A DNA stretch of 64,000 bases from an uncultured Methanolobus sp. (GTDB lineage: Archaea > Halobacteriota > Methanosarcinia > Methanosarcinales > Methanosarcinaceae), in assembly GCF_963667555.1 (NCBI RefSeq), contig NZ_OY763421.1, positions 1,691,562-1,755,561 of the forward strand, read 5' to 3'. The translations under genes and the position numbers were made by a program. Below the pieces are notes generated by a model. That model was not told the DNA's origin and searched no databases. It was given only the letters and a program-made list of their open reading frames with translations. Below, piece by piece: positions 17,633-26,149 of the stretch (the stretch's first letter is position 1; the number at the start of each line of letters is the position of its first letter).

Positions 17633-17986
17633 GTATTGATTTTCTATAACAGATTAGATGCTGACAATTACCTTTTTTTTGAATGCTGTTTTGAGTAGCT
17701 AAAGTAGTGAGTACTTAAACCAGCCCGAAGGGCACGGCGAAGCCGGCGCTTTACCATCAAAATAAGCAAAAAATCTGCATATAATACATAGAATACTCCA
17801 CTTCAGGTTTTCGTAGAATTATCTGTATGAATTTAGTAATCTAATGAATAATCTTCTGTATGGCATCATTAAAACATGCCGCATGCGGCGGATAGTTGTG
17901 CTGTTTTTTTACTTTTCAATGTTTTATTGTAGAGCTATCAGAAACAGGAGTTAACTATATACAACCTTACAACCGATTTTCTATTG
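17633..17986. other. intergenic stretch with a GC-rich double hairpin
   Basis: No gene is supported. The stretch is AT-rich except for 17721-17750, which holds two consecutive small hairpins with GAA loops: GCCC-GAA-GGGC (17723-17733) and CGGC-GAA-GCCG (17735-17745). Their composition differs sharply from the surroundings. The remainder presumably contains the promoter of the following permease gene. Confidence 0.5.
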
Positions 17987-19264
17987 ATGCAACCTATAAT
18001 CATTTTTCTTTTATCTTTAGGTATCATACTTTTCCTCACAGCAAAACTCAGATTGCATCCTTTTATCGGACTTATTCTTACATCAGTCATAACCGGAATA
18101 CTTGCAGGTGAAGCATCCACAACGATAGAAACTATCACAACAGGAATGGCAAAGGTATTCTCACATTTTGCCATAATTATCGCTGCTGGAAGCATTATCG
18201 GACTTATTCTGCACAGAACAGGTGGAGCAAAACTAATTGCATCGGATATCATAAAGATATCTAAAAAACCGCTTTTCGGGCTTAATATACTTGGTTTTAT
18301 CTTTGCAGTTCCACTTATGTGCTGCATCCTTGCCTATGTGATATTCATCCCGGTTGCAAGAGAGATTAGGATAAGGGAAGGATTTCCAAAAGTTCTCACT
18401 GCATCTGTGCTTGTTTTTGGAACTCTGGCATCGTATAATCTTGTTTATCCATCACCAGTGATATACTCTGCCGTTTATGAACTGGGAATAGATGCCAGTG
18501 ATGTGATGGTTCCCGGAATTATAATCGCATTCATCGTTTCTGTTATTGGATATTTCTATGCCACAAGATTCTGCAAAAAAGGAGAGATCATTGATATTAT
18601 AATTGACACTGCAACAGAAAACGAGAATATCAAAATACCCGGCAGAATTGCTGCCTATTCTCCAATTGCTATTCCTGTTGTGCTAATCCTTGCAGATGTA
18701 TTTACAAACATAACCATGTTTGATATTCTGGGTGAACCTGATATGGCATTGCTGATCGGAGTTGTCATGGCAATAGTCTTTGCTTACAGGCAGTACACAT
18801 TCAGTCCTGTGAAGGAATGGATTGAGAAGGCGGTCAAAAGAAGTGGAGTAGTAATTTTGGATATGTGCGGAGGCGGTGCACTTGGTGCTACCCTTGCAAT
18901 GACAGGAGTCGGACAGGAAATGGGAACCCTCTTTTCAGGATTGCCTTTACCTGCAATACTTGTGCCTTTCCTCATTTCAGTTGCCATACAGAGTGTGCAG
19001 GGTTCCCGTGTTGTTACAATGCTGGTTGCGCCTTCCATTGTAATCCCACTTGTTCCTGTGCTGGGATTGCCACCTGAGATCGTACTTTTTTCTATGGCAT
19101 CAGGAACGTTTCTTATATCACATTTCAATGATCCGTTCTTCTGGATATATAAAGATCTGGCTGAACTGGATACTTCCGAGGTTCTGAGAAGTTATACGCT
19201 GGGTGGTGCTGTGATGGGAATAATAAGCTTGTTGATAACAGGTGTGACGTATCTTGTTTTTTAG
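17987..19264 (+). CDS. GntP-family permease
   Basis: 425 residues, about 12 hydrophobic segments, related to the gluconate/H+ symporter family (GntP/GntT). Conserved-looking parts: RLHPFIGLILTSVITGILAG at the N terminus, the FSHFAIIIAAGSIIGLIL helix, and ISVAIQSVQGSRVVTMLVAP in the second half, followed by HFNDPFFW. Members carry gluconate and related sugar acids or other carboxylates; the real substrate in a methanogen is unknown. The open frame begins with TTG at 17984; the ATG at 17987 is preferred. Stands alone, no sugar-acid catabolic genes nearby. Confidence 0.85.
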   Translation: MQPIIIFLLSLGIILFLTAKLRLHPFIGLILTSVITGILAGEASTTIETITTGMAKVFSHFAIIIAAGSIIGLILHRTGGAKLIASDIIKISKKPLFGLNILGFIFAVPLMCCILAYVIFIPVAREIRIREGFPKVLTASVLVFGTLASYNLVYPSPVIYSAVYELGIDASDVMVPGIIIAFIVSVIGYFYATRFCKKGEIIDIIIDTATENENIKIPGRIAAYSPIAIPVVLILADVFTNITMFDILGEPDMALLIGVVMAIVFAYRQYTFSPVKEWIEKAVKRSGVVILDMCGGGALGATLAMTGVGQEMGTLFSGLPLPAILVPFLISVAIQSVQGSRVVTMLVAPSIVIPLVPVLGLPPEIVLFSMASGTFLISHFNDPFFWIYKDLAELDTSEVLRSYTLGGAVMGIISLLITGVTYLVF

Positions 19265-19703
19265 TGATGCAAGATAAACAGGTATTTGAATAAATCACGA
19301 GTTCAATTGATTGTTCACAATATTAAATCTAACAATAATTATAATTCAATACATTCCATCTTCAGAATCAATAGTCTCAGGATTAAGTTCCGCAAACCCT
19401 GCGACAATATTACCATTGCTTTTATGAACTTTTTTGCATATATATGCTGAATCCAAGATCCTCTAATCAAAGTAGTATACTCTATACTGTTTGAACCTTT
19501 CTCAAATACAATAAGAGAGCCTTTTCTAACTTCTTAGCACTTTATAATATGTTTTTTAAGATGTCACATTTATAGTTTATTTACTTTGACTTATGGTTAT
19601 GATGAATTCTATGCAGTAACTTAATCCATAACATAATGAAGTCGATTTTAGATATTATATAATACCTATCTTTCAATGAAAGTAAGTGTAGAAATATCAA
19701 ATA
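19265..19703. other. AT-rich intergenic stretch with a gene remnant
   Basis: The start of an AT-rich island that runs to about 22.8 kb. The only coding-like signal is the decayed frame on the minus strand described separately (19346-19533). The rest has poly-A/T runs and no RNA or repeat that I can support. Confidence 0.4.
19346..19533 (-). pseudogene. frameshifted gene remnant
   Basis: Two adjoining minus-strand frames read like one protein interrupted by a single-base shift near 19463. The upstream frame gives EVRKGSLIVFEKGSNSIEYT followed by TLIR; the downstream frame gives ILDSAYICKKVHKSN followed by GNIVAGFAELNPETIDSED and a stop. Neither has a start codon, and stops precede both. The pattern suits the 3' end of a lost gene in the AT-rich island. 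I do not recognise the family; chance cannot be excluded for so short a stretch. Confidence 0.35.
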
Positions 19704-19886
19704 TTAATTTTTAGCTCTTTTTACAAAATAATTATATAAAGATATATAAAGACTCCCAAATATAAAAGATCCTAAAAGCTCAAAATATAATAAAATATTA
19801 TCCTGTGCTACACTAATAGCAAATATATTAATAATCGTTACAGCAAAAATAGGAATAAATATTTTTAACATTTTCTGATTATCCAT
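19704..19886 (-). CDS. small membrane protein, unknown function
   Basis: 60 residues with two hydrophobic segments (IFIPIFAVTIINIFAISVA and LLYFELLGSFIFGSLYISLY) and a basic C-terminal tail. The ATG is preceded by GGTGAT at the right distance. It lies 61 bases downstream of the secreted protein gene on the same strand, with a hairpin between them. Size and topology would fit an immunity or accessory protein for a neighbouring secreted peptide, but that is inference from context; no family was recognised. Confidence 0.5.
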   Translation of the reverse strand: MDNQKMLKIFIPIFAVTIINIFAISVAQDNILLYFELLGSFIFGSLYISLYNYFVKRAKN

Positions 19887-19895
19887 ATTATCACC

Positions 19896-19926
19896 AAATA
19901 AAAAATGACTGATGAAATCATCAGTC
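19896..19926 (-). terminator. hairpin terminator/attenuator after the secreted protein gene
   Basis: Perfect 8-bp stem GACTGATG/CATCAGTC (19907-19914 with 19919-19926, 4-base loop). Read on the minus strand it is followed by ATTTTTTATTT, the form of an intrinsic terminator. It lies between the secreted protein gene and the 60-residue membrane protein gene, so read-through would set the ratio of the two. Confidence 0.65.
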
Positions 19927-19947
19927 GTTATATTCTAGAAAAAGTGT

Positions 19948-20679
19948 CTAAATATCAATAGAATACCAATGATCTCCAATCTTCATAATTACAGTGCTTG
20001 CAAGTGAAATGCTTACTATGTTTGCATATGGTACCTGTACATCTAAACTACCATCATTATTTGCCTCATACCAGTAAAAAGTATATACTCCAGCAGCAAC
20101 AAATGTACCTACTACTCCCGCAGTAACCGGACCTAATTCTACAGTCAATGCAGCTGTAAGTCCTCCAAGTACGATAGAACTAACTGTAGCAAGTGCACTT
20201 GCATCAACTGGTGCCAGATAAATATAGACTCCACCAGTTATACTATTGCCGTATGGTTCTACATAACTTCCGTGACAAAAAGAAGTGGAAGATAAAATAA
20301 CAGCTGAAATTGATGAACTATCTGCAGAAAGGGTATCAGATACTAGGTCACTAGATGCCAATTCATCTTCAGTTATGACACTGAAGTACACTCTATCGGG
20401 ATAATTGTCGTCCGCATAAGTCATTATATATTTAACAGTGCCATCTTCATCTTCACAAGAAAGAATCCTTTCATTGTCTGTTTCTTTAATTATATTATAA
20501 TTATTTAATTCATTTATGTCTCCCATAGAATATGGTGTTTTATTGGAAAGATCAACAGTAATGATATCCTTTGCATTTTTATATGTATCTGCTTTTGCAC
20601 TCACTGCAGGTATAAAAGCCATACTCAATATTAGCATCGTCATCAATAGCGAAGCAATTCTTGTTCTATTATTATTCAT
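19948..20679 (-). CDS. secreted protein, possible peptide precursor
   Basis: 243 residues. The N terminus is a clear signal peptide: NNNRTRIASLLMTMLILSMA, cleavage plausible after AVSAKA near residue 31. The middle (35-135) is hydrophilic and acidic. The C-terminal ~105 residues change character: GGVYIYLAPVDASALATVSS, a long Gly/Ala/Val-rich hydrophobic segment (IVLGGLTAALTVELGPVTAG then VVGTFVAAGVYTFYW), a NNDGSLDVQVPY acidic stretch, and a final Trp-Tyr end. A secreted precursor with a hydrophobic C-terminal part resembles the plan of some antimicrobial peptide precursors; it could equally be a pore or surface protein. Function unproven. Much more AT-rich than flanking operons, which suggests transfer. 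Confidence 0.6.
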   Translation of the reverse strand: MNNNRTRIASLLMTMLILSMAFIPAVSAKADTYKNAKDIITVDLSNKTPYSMGDINELNNYNIIKETDNERILSCEDEDGTVKYIMTYADDNYPDRVYFSVITEDELASSDLVSDTLSADSSSISAVILSSTSFCHGSYVEPYGNSITGGVYIYLAPVDASALATVSSIVLGGLTAALTVELGPVTAGVVGTFVAAGVYTFYWYEANNDGSLDVQVPYANIVSISLASTVIMKIGDHWYSIDI

Positions 20680-20845
20680 TTATTTACCTCTTTAAATTTT
20701 GAGGCAAGGTTACCCAAACTTTAAATTAGATTAAAGTAAAACATAACCATGCCACTTAGGCATGAGGGGTTCAGTCTCATCGTCAAATTTGTCTGGACTC
20801 CTCACACATAGTAAATAATTGAGATAATCATATATAATAATTTTT
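20680..20845 (-). promoter_or_regulatory. promoter and structured 5' leader of the secreted protein gene
   Basis: On the minus strand a TATA-like TTATATATGA (20828-20838) lies about 25 bases before GTGTGAGG (20801-20808), leaving a leader of roughly 130 bases. The leader holds an imperfect hairpin whose base pairs GAGG (20764-20767 on +) with CCTC (20800-20803) and a second, perfect one CATGCC/GGCATG (20748-20753 with 20759-20764). The ribosome-binding site AAAGAGGT precedes the ATG. I could not match it to a known riboswitch class. Confidence 0.5.
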
Positions 20846-21048
20846 AATTTTTTTTCGAATATAGTATTTATTTTTCTTTTTCGTTATTTTATTATTTTTT
20901 TTATGATTACAAATAATATTTAATTTTTGATTAGAAATACCATTTTTTATTTAATATTTTTTTGATATTACCAACTAATTTTTAAAAATAGTAAATTTTT
21001 TCCTTTGCACTATCCATTGTAGATGTACCCATACAGTTGAGGTATAAA
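20846..21048. other. very AT-rich intergenic stretch
   Basis: Mostly A/T runs between two divergent genes; it should contain the promoter of the prenyltransferase gene (candidate TATA within TTTTTAAAAATAG near 20980). Nothing else is supported. Confidence 0.35.
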
Positions 21049-21879
21049 ATGATTCAAAAAAATCCTTATTTATCAATTCTAAAACTAAAAGGAAGCTTTG
21101 TAGATATGTCAGTAATGGCAATAAATTGTGCCATTCTGGGAACGTGGGATTACAGGGTCTTTTTTGTAATTTTAGCAGGAATTATGATTCATAGTGGTTG
21201 CGATATTATAAATGATATTTTTGATAGGGAAATAGACAAAATATGCAAACCAGAAGGAGCTATTGCATCTGGCAGAATATCAATCAATAATGCATACTTG
21301 TATATGCTGACGTTATTTTCACTAGCGCTTTTTATTTCCCTGCAGTTAAGTATGATTTTCTTTTTATGCTTGCTGGCAGGAATAATAATTGGTGGAGTCC
21401 TATACTCGCATCCATTTTTTCGCTTAAAAGATATTCCAGGTATTGCAATGTTAAATATGGCAGTATGCTTTGCTCTGGAATCAATAGGTATATGGAGTGT
21501 CTATTCTCCACTAAATGTTGATAGTTTAAAAGTTGCTGCTTACATATTCATATTAATATTTTGCCTCACATTTATGAAAGATTTCAAAGATGTTAGTGGA
21601 GATATTAACTCTTTACCTTTGATGATTGGAATTAAAAATTCGGCAAAGATTTGCATTTTGTTAACTGCAGTTCCATTGATTCCGTTAGTATATATAGTGC
21701 TAGACAAAAGTGAACTATACATAAGTGTTATAATCTATATTGTATTGGCAATCAGTTGTACTCAGATCTTAAGTGATAATCCTGTATCCAGAGGGAAGAT
21801 ACTTAAAAATAGGATGGTAATGACTCTTACAATTCCAAATTTTGCGATATTAGCTCTGGAAGTAATGTCATTGCTCTAG
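21049..21879 (+). CDS. UbiA-family prenyltransferase
   Basis: 276 residues, about eight membrane segments. The first Asp-rich motif is NDIFDREID (residues 55-63) and the second DFKDVSGD (about 176-183), both placed as in UbiA enzymes, which move a prenyl group from a diphosphate to an acceptor; archaeal relatives make digeranylgeranylglyceryl phosphate, quinone-like carriers or haem O. The acceptor cannot be told. Start ATG at 21049 follows TTGAGGT; the TTG at 21037 belongs to that site. It lies in the AT-rich island and converges with the regulator gene, overlapping it by 12 bases. Confidence 0.85.
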   Translation: MIQKNPYLSILKLKGSFVDMSVMAINCAILGTWDYRVFFVILAGIMIHSGCDIINDIFDREIDKICKPEGAIASGRISINNAYLYMLTLFSLALFISLQLSMIFFLCLLAGIIIGGVLYSHPFFRLKDIPGIAMLNMAVCFALESIGIWSVYSPLNVDSLKVAAYIFILIFCLTFMKDFKDVSGDINSLPLMIGIKNSAKICILLTAVPLIPLVYIVLDKSELYISVIIYIVLAISCTQILSDNPVSRGKILKNRMVMTLTIPNFAILALEVMSLL

Positions 21880-22527
21880 ATTTCCCAGATTATTCATGAT
21901 ATCGGGAGATTCTTCTGAAATCTGAAGAAACTCTTTTATTTTTTCTACAACTTTTGTATCAATAAAGAAATCATTTATGGTCTTATATTTATTTAGTAGC
22001 ATATTTATTTTTATATGTGGATACTTTTTTACAAGATAATTTTTACAATAAACTGCAGCATCTTGATCAGAAGTAGCTCTACCAACTATAATGGCCATAT
22101 TTTTATCTCCAAAACAGTGATAAACATTTTGTAAAACTACACAACCTGAGATAGTAGGAGTTACAACAATATCACCAATATCAGATGCATATACCTCTGC
22201 TTCCATAACATGCCTTTTTTCAATTTGAAGTAACTGTTCTTCAGTTTCAGCTTCTGCAAGTATAATGAATTCAGTTGACAAACCTATTTTTTTCCAGTTA
22301 GGAATAATTGTGTATTTGTCTATGATATCATCTTTTTGCATATTGCGTATATGATAAGCAACCGAATTACCGTCCTTGAAATCCAATATTTTTGCAAGTT
22401 CAGCATTTGTAACTTTGCTATCCTCCATCAATGTCAATAAAATGAAAGTATCAGTTTCGCTAATATATGTTGCATCTGATATTATTTTCGCTATTTTCTT
22501 ATTTTTTTCTATATTTACATCTGCCAT
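21868..22527 (-). CDS. winged-helix (Lrp-like) transcriptional regulator
   Basis: About 219 residues. N-terminal HTH: SETDTFILLTLMEDSKVTNA followed by ELAKILDFKDGNSVAYHIRNMQKDDII, a typical winged helix with 'IIPNWKKIGL' as in the Lrp/AsnC wing. The C-terminal part is not the usual RAM domain as far as I can see and contains Cys-rich GCVVLQNVYHC. The open frame extends to 22584; the ATG at 22527 (MADVNIEKNKK) is the more usual start. Tail-to-tail overlap with the UbiA gene. Probably a local regulator of the island, by position only. Confidence 0.65.
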   Translation of the reverse strand: MADVNIEKNKKIAKIISDATYISETDTFILLTLMEDSKVTNAELAKILDFKDGNSVAYHIRNMQKDDIIDKYTIIPNWKKIGLSTEFIILAEAETEEQLLQIEKRHVMEAEVYASDIGDIVVTPTISGCVVLQNVYHCFGDKNMAIIVGRATSDQDAAVYCKNYLVKKYPHIKINMLLNKYKTINDFFIDTKVVEKIKEFLQISEESPDIMNNLGNLEQ

Positions 22528-22784
22528 TATAATCACGAGAAAATAATTAATTATTGTAGAATAGGAGTAATAACATAAGTACAAAGTTAAAAGTCTTTTC
22601 TGTTATTCACCTGTTGCTAATTTGACAATTTCAACTTAATGACATACCCTTCCGAGAAATCATCATTCAAACTAATAGCAATAATAAATAGTGTGTATTT
22701 CCTTCACGTTACTATATCTATAGGATTTAGAGGAGCATAAGAAGAGCAAGTACATAGCATACAATGCAAGTAAATTTAGATATT

Positions 22785-22828
22785 TCAAATTACACAAAAA
22801 AGAAAAGAGCTGACCGGCAAAGCCGGTC
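22785..22828 (-). terminator. terminator of the fpo operon
   Basis: Perfect 7-bp stem GACCGGC/GCCGGTC (22812-22818 with 22822-22828, loop AAA on +). On the minus strand it is followed within a few bases by CTTTTCTTTTTTTG. It starts 15 bases after the fpoO stop, in an otherwise AT-rich region. Confidence 0.85.
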
Positions 22829-22842
22829 TTCTATTTTAAAAT

Positions 22843-23205
22843 TTAATGATGTGCGTGTTCGTCTGCAGCTTTTTGCTTTTCCCATGCAGCGTGTGCTTCA
22901 TCGATTGAATCAAGACACTTCTTGCATAGCTGTACTGTATCTTCCTCAGCACCCTTTGAGAATGAAGGTCTGCTGATCGTTACATCGTACAACTGTGCGA
23001 TTGCACCACAAAAGTCACATATGCCTGCTGCTCCGCAGCTTGGTGACTCTTCCACTGCATCATGGGTTTTTTTACCTGCATTGAGGCATCCTTCGCAAAG
23101 TCCCTGCCACATCCCATGAGGATATGAGTGCTCATACTTTGGTTTGAATACCCTTACAGGAACCACTGTTGGAATTCCGACTCCACAAAGATCACAATCT
23201 GTCAT
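22843..23205 (-). CDS. fpoO: F420H2 dehydrogenase subunit FpoO
   Basis: 120 residues, last gene of the fpo operon and the one subunit with no counterpart in bacterial complex I. Four Cys pairs are visible: CDLCG, CEGC, CDFCG and CKKC, consistent with zinc-ribbon or Fe-S binding. A His/Asp-rich end follows (ADEHAHH). In Methanosarcina mazei FpoO sits at the same place and its exact role is unclear; a link to methanophenazine or electron transfer has been proposed. The ATG follows GGAGGT, one base after the fpoN stop. Confidence 0.88.
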   Translation of the reverse strand: MTDCDLCGVGIPTVVPVRVFKPKYEHSYPHGMWQGLCEGCLNAGKKTHDAVEESPSCGAAGICDFCGAIAQLYDVTISRPSFSKGAEEDTVQLCKKCLDSIDEAHAAWEKQKAADEHAHH

Positions 23206-23206
23206 T

Positions 23207-24658
23207 TTACATACCTCCTGGAATCAGTACTGATGCTGCTTCCATTGCCCAGTGGACAAATGGTTGTGACCAGAAACCAATTGCAAGTACACCGATTGCT
23301 GCAATTATGAGTGCAATGGTATATGGGAATGGTTCTGAAACCTTCTCACTGTCTGTTGGCAGGAAGTACATGTACTTGACGATCTTTGCATAGTAGCCCA
23401 GTGAAATTGCACTGTTGAGGATCGCGATTACTGCGAGCCATACAAAGCCTGCTTCGATGGTTGATGAGAACAGTACGAACTTGCTCATGAAACCTGCTGT
23501 GAGCGGGATACCTGCAAGAGCAAAGACGAATATTGTCATACAGAGAGCAGTTATTGGCATTCTCTTACCAAGACCTCTGAAGTTCTCAATGTGGTCAGGG
23601 TCAGTTGAATCCTTGTTCTCTGAAAGTACCATATATGTCACAGCTGCTGTTGCAATGAAAGCTCCTGCCTTCATGAAACCGTGTGACAGTGCATAGAATA
23701 TTCCACCACCGAGTGCAAGTGGAGTGAGTACCACAAATGCCATTGTTATGTAACCTGCCTGTGCAAGTGAGGAGTATGCAAGCATTCTCTTAACACTTGT
23801 CTGCTTAAGGGCTACAACGTTACCGTATGTCATTGTGATGACTGCAAGTATTGCAAAAGCAATCTGCCAGTCAGCTTTCAGAGCGATGAGTGCAACCACA
23901 AATACCTTGAGAGCTGCTACGATACCCATCTTCTTTGAGCCTGCTGCAAGCAGTGCTGATACTACTGATGGTGAACCCTGGTATGTGTCAGGTGCCCACA
24001 TGTGGAATGGTACAAGAGCAATCTTGAAACCGAATCCTGCAAGCAGAAGAACTACTGAAACAATTCCTATTGGACTTGATACGAGTGCAGCGGAGTTTGC
24101 TGCGATCCCAGGAATGCTGGTAGTTCCGGTTGCTCCGTAGACATATGAGATACCAAGAAGCATAAGTGCTGCTGAAAGTGAACCTATGATGAAGTACTTC
24201 ATAGCTGCTTCCAGTGACTTGACGTTCTTCTTCTCAAAACCTGCAAGTGCGTATGTTGCAAGACTTGCAAGTTCGAATGCTACGAAGAGTACCATAAGAT
24301 CATTTGCTGATGCAACGAACATCATACCGATTGTTCCGAACAGTCCAAGGGTAAAGAATTCCTCGGTGTGACTGTGGCCTTCAGTGTACTTGATACCTGC
24401 AATACTGAAAAGTAATGCAACCACAAGGAAGACTATTTTGAAGAACTGAGACAGGGCATCAATTGACACTGTATTGTAGAACAACAATGCTTCTGTTCCA
24501 AGACTTGAAATTGTAAGTCCAAGTGCTACAAGGACACCAAGAGATGCAAGGTAACCAAGGATCTTCTTTGAGTCTGTCGGAAGGAATAATCCGATAAGCA
24601 ATACTGCCAGTCCTGTAACTGCCATGGTAATTTCAGGTGCTAATAACATCATATCCAT
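23207..24658 (-). CDS. fpoN: F420H2 dehydrogenase subunit FpoN (NuoN-like antiporter subunit)
   Basis: 483 residues, about 14 membrane helices, homologous to NuoN/ND2, one of three proton-pumping antiporter-like subunits. Visible signatures: VAFELASLATYALAGFEKKN with the key Glu, the broken-helix segment LVPFHMWAPDTYQGSPSVVSA with conserved His/Lys region, and KQTSVKRMLAYSSLAQAGY. Works in the membrane arm of the Fpo complex. The start has two close ATGs (24658 or 24652). Confidence 0.95.
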   Translation of the reverse strand: MDMMLLAPEITMAVTGLAVLLIGLFLPTDSKKILGYLASLGVLVALGLTISSLGTEALLFYNTVSIDALSQFFKIVFLVVALLFSIAGIKYTEGHSHTEEFFTLGLFGTIGMMFVASANDLMVLFVAFELASLATYALAGFEKKNVKSLEAAMKYFIIGSLSAALMLLGISYVYGATGTTSIPGIAANSAALVSSPIGIVSVVLLLAGFGFKIALVPFHMWAPDTYQGSPSVVSALLAAGSKKMGIVAALKVFVVALIALKADWQIAFAILAVITMTYGNVVALKQTSVKRMLAYSSLAQAGYITMAFVVLTPLALGGGIFYALSHGFMKAGAFIATAAVTYMVLSENKDSTDPDHIENFRGLGKRMPITALCMTIFVFALAGIPLTAGFMSKFVLFSSTIEAGFVWLAVIAILNSAISLGYYAKIVKYMYFLPTDSEKVSEPFPYTIALIIAAIGVLAIGFWSQPFVHWAMEAASVLIPGGM

Positions 24659-24661
24659 TAT

Positions 24662-26149
24662 TTACACCCCCATTGCAGCCATAAGGCTGACAATCTGATC
24701 AGAGTTCGTTAACATCATATCAAGCACCGGGCTTGGGTTAAGTCCGAAGTACAGTACAAGTATTGCAATAACTCCCATTGAAACTGTCTGGAAGGTATCA
24801 ATGTCTGCAACTGTACCGAGTTTCTCATTGTAGACACCAAACATTGCCCTCTGAAGAGCCCACAGGTGATATGCTGCAGTGATCACGATAGCTGATACTG
24901 CGATTATCACATAAGATGGCAGGTTCACAAAGCTTCCTGCAAGTACGGATACTTCAGCAATGAAACCACTGAGACCTGGAAGTCCAAGGGATGCCATGAA
25001 TGTCATTACCATGATGACTGCCAGTTTTGGCATCTTCTGTGCAAGTCCGCCAAGGTCGTTGATGATCCTTGTGCCTGTTGTGTTCTTGATAATACCACAT
25101 GACATGAACATTACACTCATGATAAGTCCGTGTGAGAACTGCTGGAACATTGCTCCGGAAACGGATAGTGAAACCAGACCGGCTGCACCGAGTGTGACGT
25201 AGCCCATGTGGCTTACACTGGAATATGCAACCATTCTCTTGAGGTCTTTCTGTGAGAGTGCAAGGAATGCACCGTAAAGTACACTTACTGAACCAAGAGC
25301 TGCCATGATGGTAATCATCAGGTTTGGTGATGCTGTAAATGGCAACATTGGAAGCATGACCTTAAAGAGACCGTATCCACCAATCTTGAGCATGACAAAG
25401 AGCACACTGCCGGCAGTTGGTGCCTCAGTATATGCATCTGGTTGCCATGAGTGGAATGGGAAACTTGGAATCTTGACAATGAAACCGAAGAGCAGTGCAA
25501 GGAATATCATATCCTTTACTGCGCCGGATTCTATGAACTGGAACTGGCTGATGAGCGTTGGTATATCCAACGTTGGAGTTCCTGTCATGTCCCATGCTGC
25601 GAAGTAAAGTCCGAATATACCTAGCAGCATCACAAGGGACGCCACGTGTGTATAGATAAAGAACTTAATTGCTGCGCTGTGTTTGTTGGGTCCTCCCCAT
25701 ATGCTCACCATAAAGAAGAGCGGTACGAGTGTAAGTTCCCAGAATATATAGAACAGGAAGAAGTCCAGTGCGGTGAATACACCGATTACTGCACCCTCTG
25801 TTGCGAGTATGCATGCATAGAACTTGTTTGGTGATTTCCTGTCATCGTTCCATGTGAAGAGAACAAGGAAAGGAAGTACAATTGCATTGAGAAGAATCAA
25901 TGGCATTGCGATTCCGTCAACACCGAGGTGGTAGGTTATTCCAAGTGATGGCACCCACTGTGCAAGTTCCTCGAACTGGTTATCTGCTATAGTGCTGTCG
26001 AAGTTAAAGTACATGTATACTGTAAGTAACAGTACGATAACAGTACCGGCAAGTGCTATTACTCTTGCCTGTTCCTTTGTTTTTGTGAATAATGCAAGTG
26101 CTGCGAATATCAGAGGTATCAGCACGATCATTGAAAGTATCGGCATCAT
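24662..26149 (-). CDS. fpoM: F420H2 dehydrogenase subunit FpoM (NuoM-like)
   Basis: 495 residues, about 14 helices, homologous to NuoM/ND4, proton channel of the membrane arm. Signatures: FYIFWELTLVPLFFMVSIWGG with the essential Glu, FPFHSWQPDAYTEAPTAGSV with the broken helix, and KDLKRMVAYSSVSHMGYVTLG. The ATG is immediately after the fpoL stop (TAAATG), so translation is coupled. Confidence 0.96.
   Translation of the reverse strand: MMPILSMIVLIPLIFAALALFTKTKEQARVIALAGTVIVLLLTVYMYFNFDSTIADNQFEELAQWVPSLGITYHLGVDGIAMPLILLNAIVLPFLVLFTWNDDRKSPNKFYACILATEGAVIGVFTALDFFLFYIFWELTLVPLFFMVSIWGGPNKHSAAIKFFIYTHVASLVMLLGIFGLYFAAWDMTGTPTLDIPTLISQFQFIESGAVKDMIFLALLFGFIVKIPSFPFHSWQPDAYTEAPTAGSVLFVMLKIGGYGLFKVMLPMLPFTASPNLMITIMAALGSVSVLYGAFLALSQKDLKRMVAYSSVSHMGYVTLGAAGLVSLSVSGAMFQQFSHGLIMSVMFMSCGIIKNTTGTRIINDLGGLAQKMPKLAVIMVMTFMASLGLPGLSGFIAEVSVLAGSFVNLPSYVIIAVSAIVITAAYHLWALQRAMFGVYNEKLGTVADIDTFQTVSMGVIAILVLYFGLNPSPVLDMMLTNSDQIVSLMAAMGV

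Noticed and set aside
20764..20803. Hammerhead-like GATGAG plus CTGA words in the leader of the secreted protein gene
   Set aside because: The conserved CUGAUGA/GAAA core and a cleavage triplet are not in the needed order, so a ribozyme is not supported.
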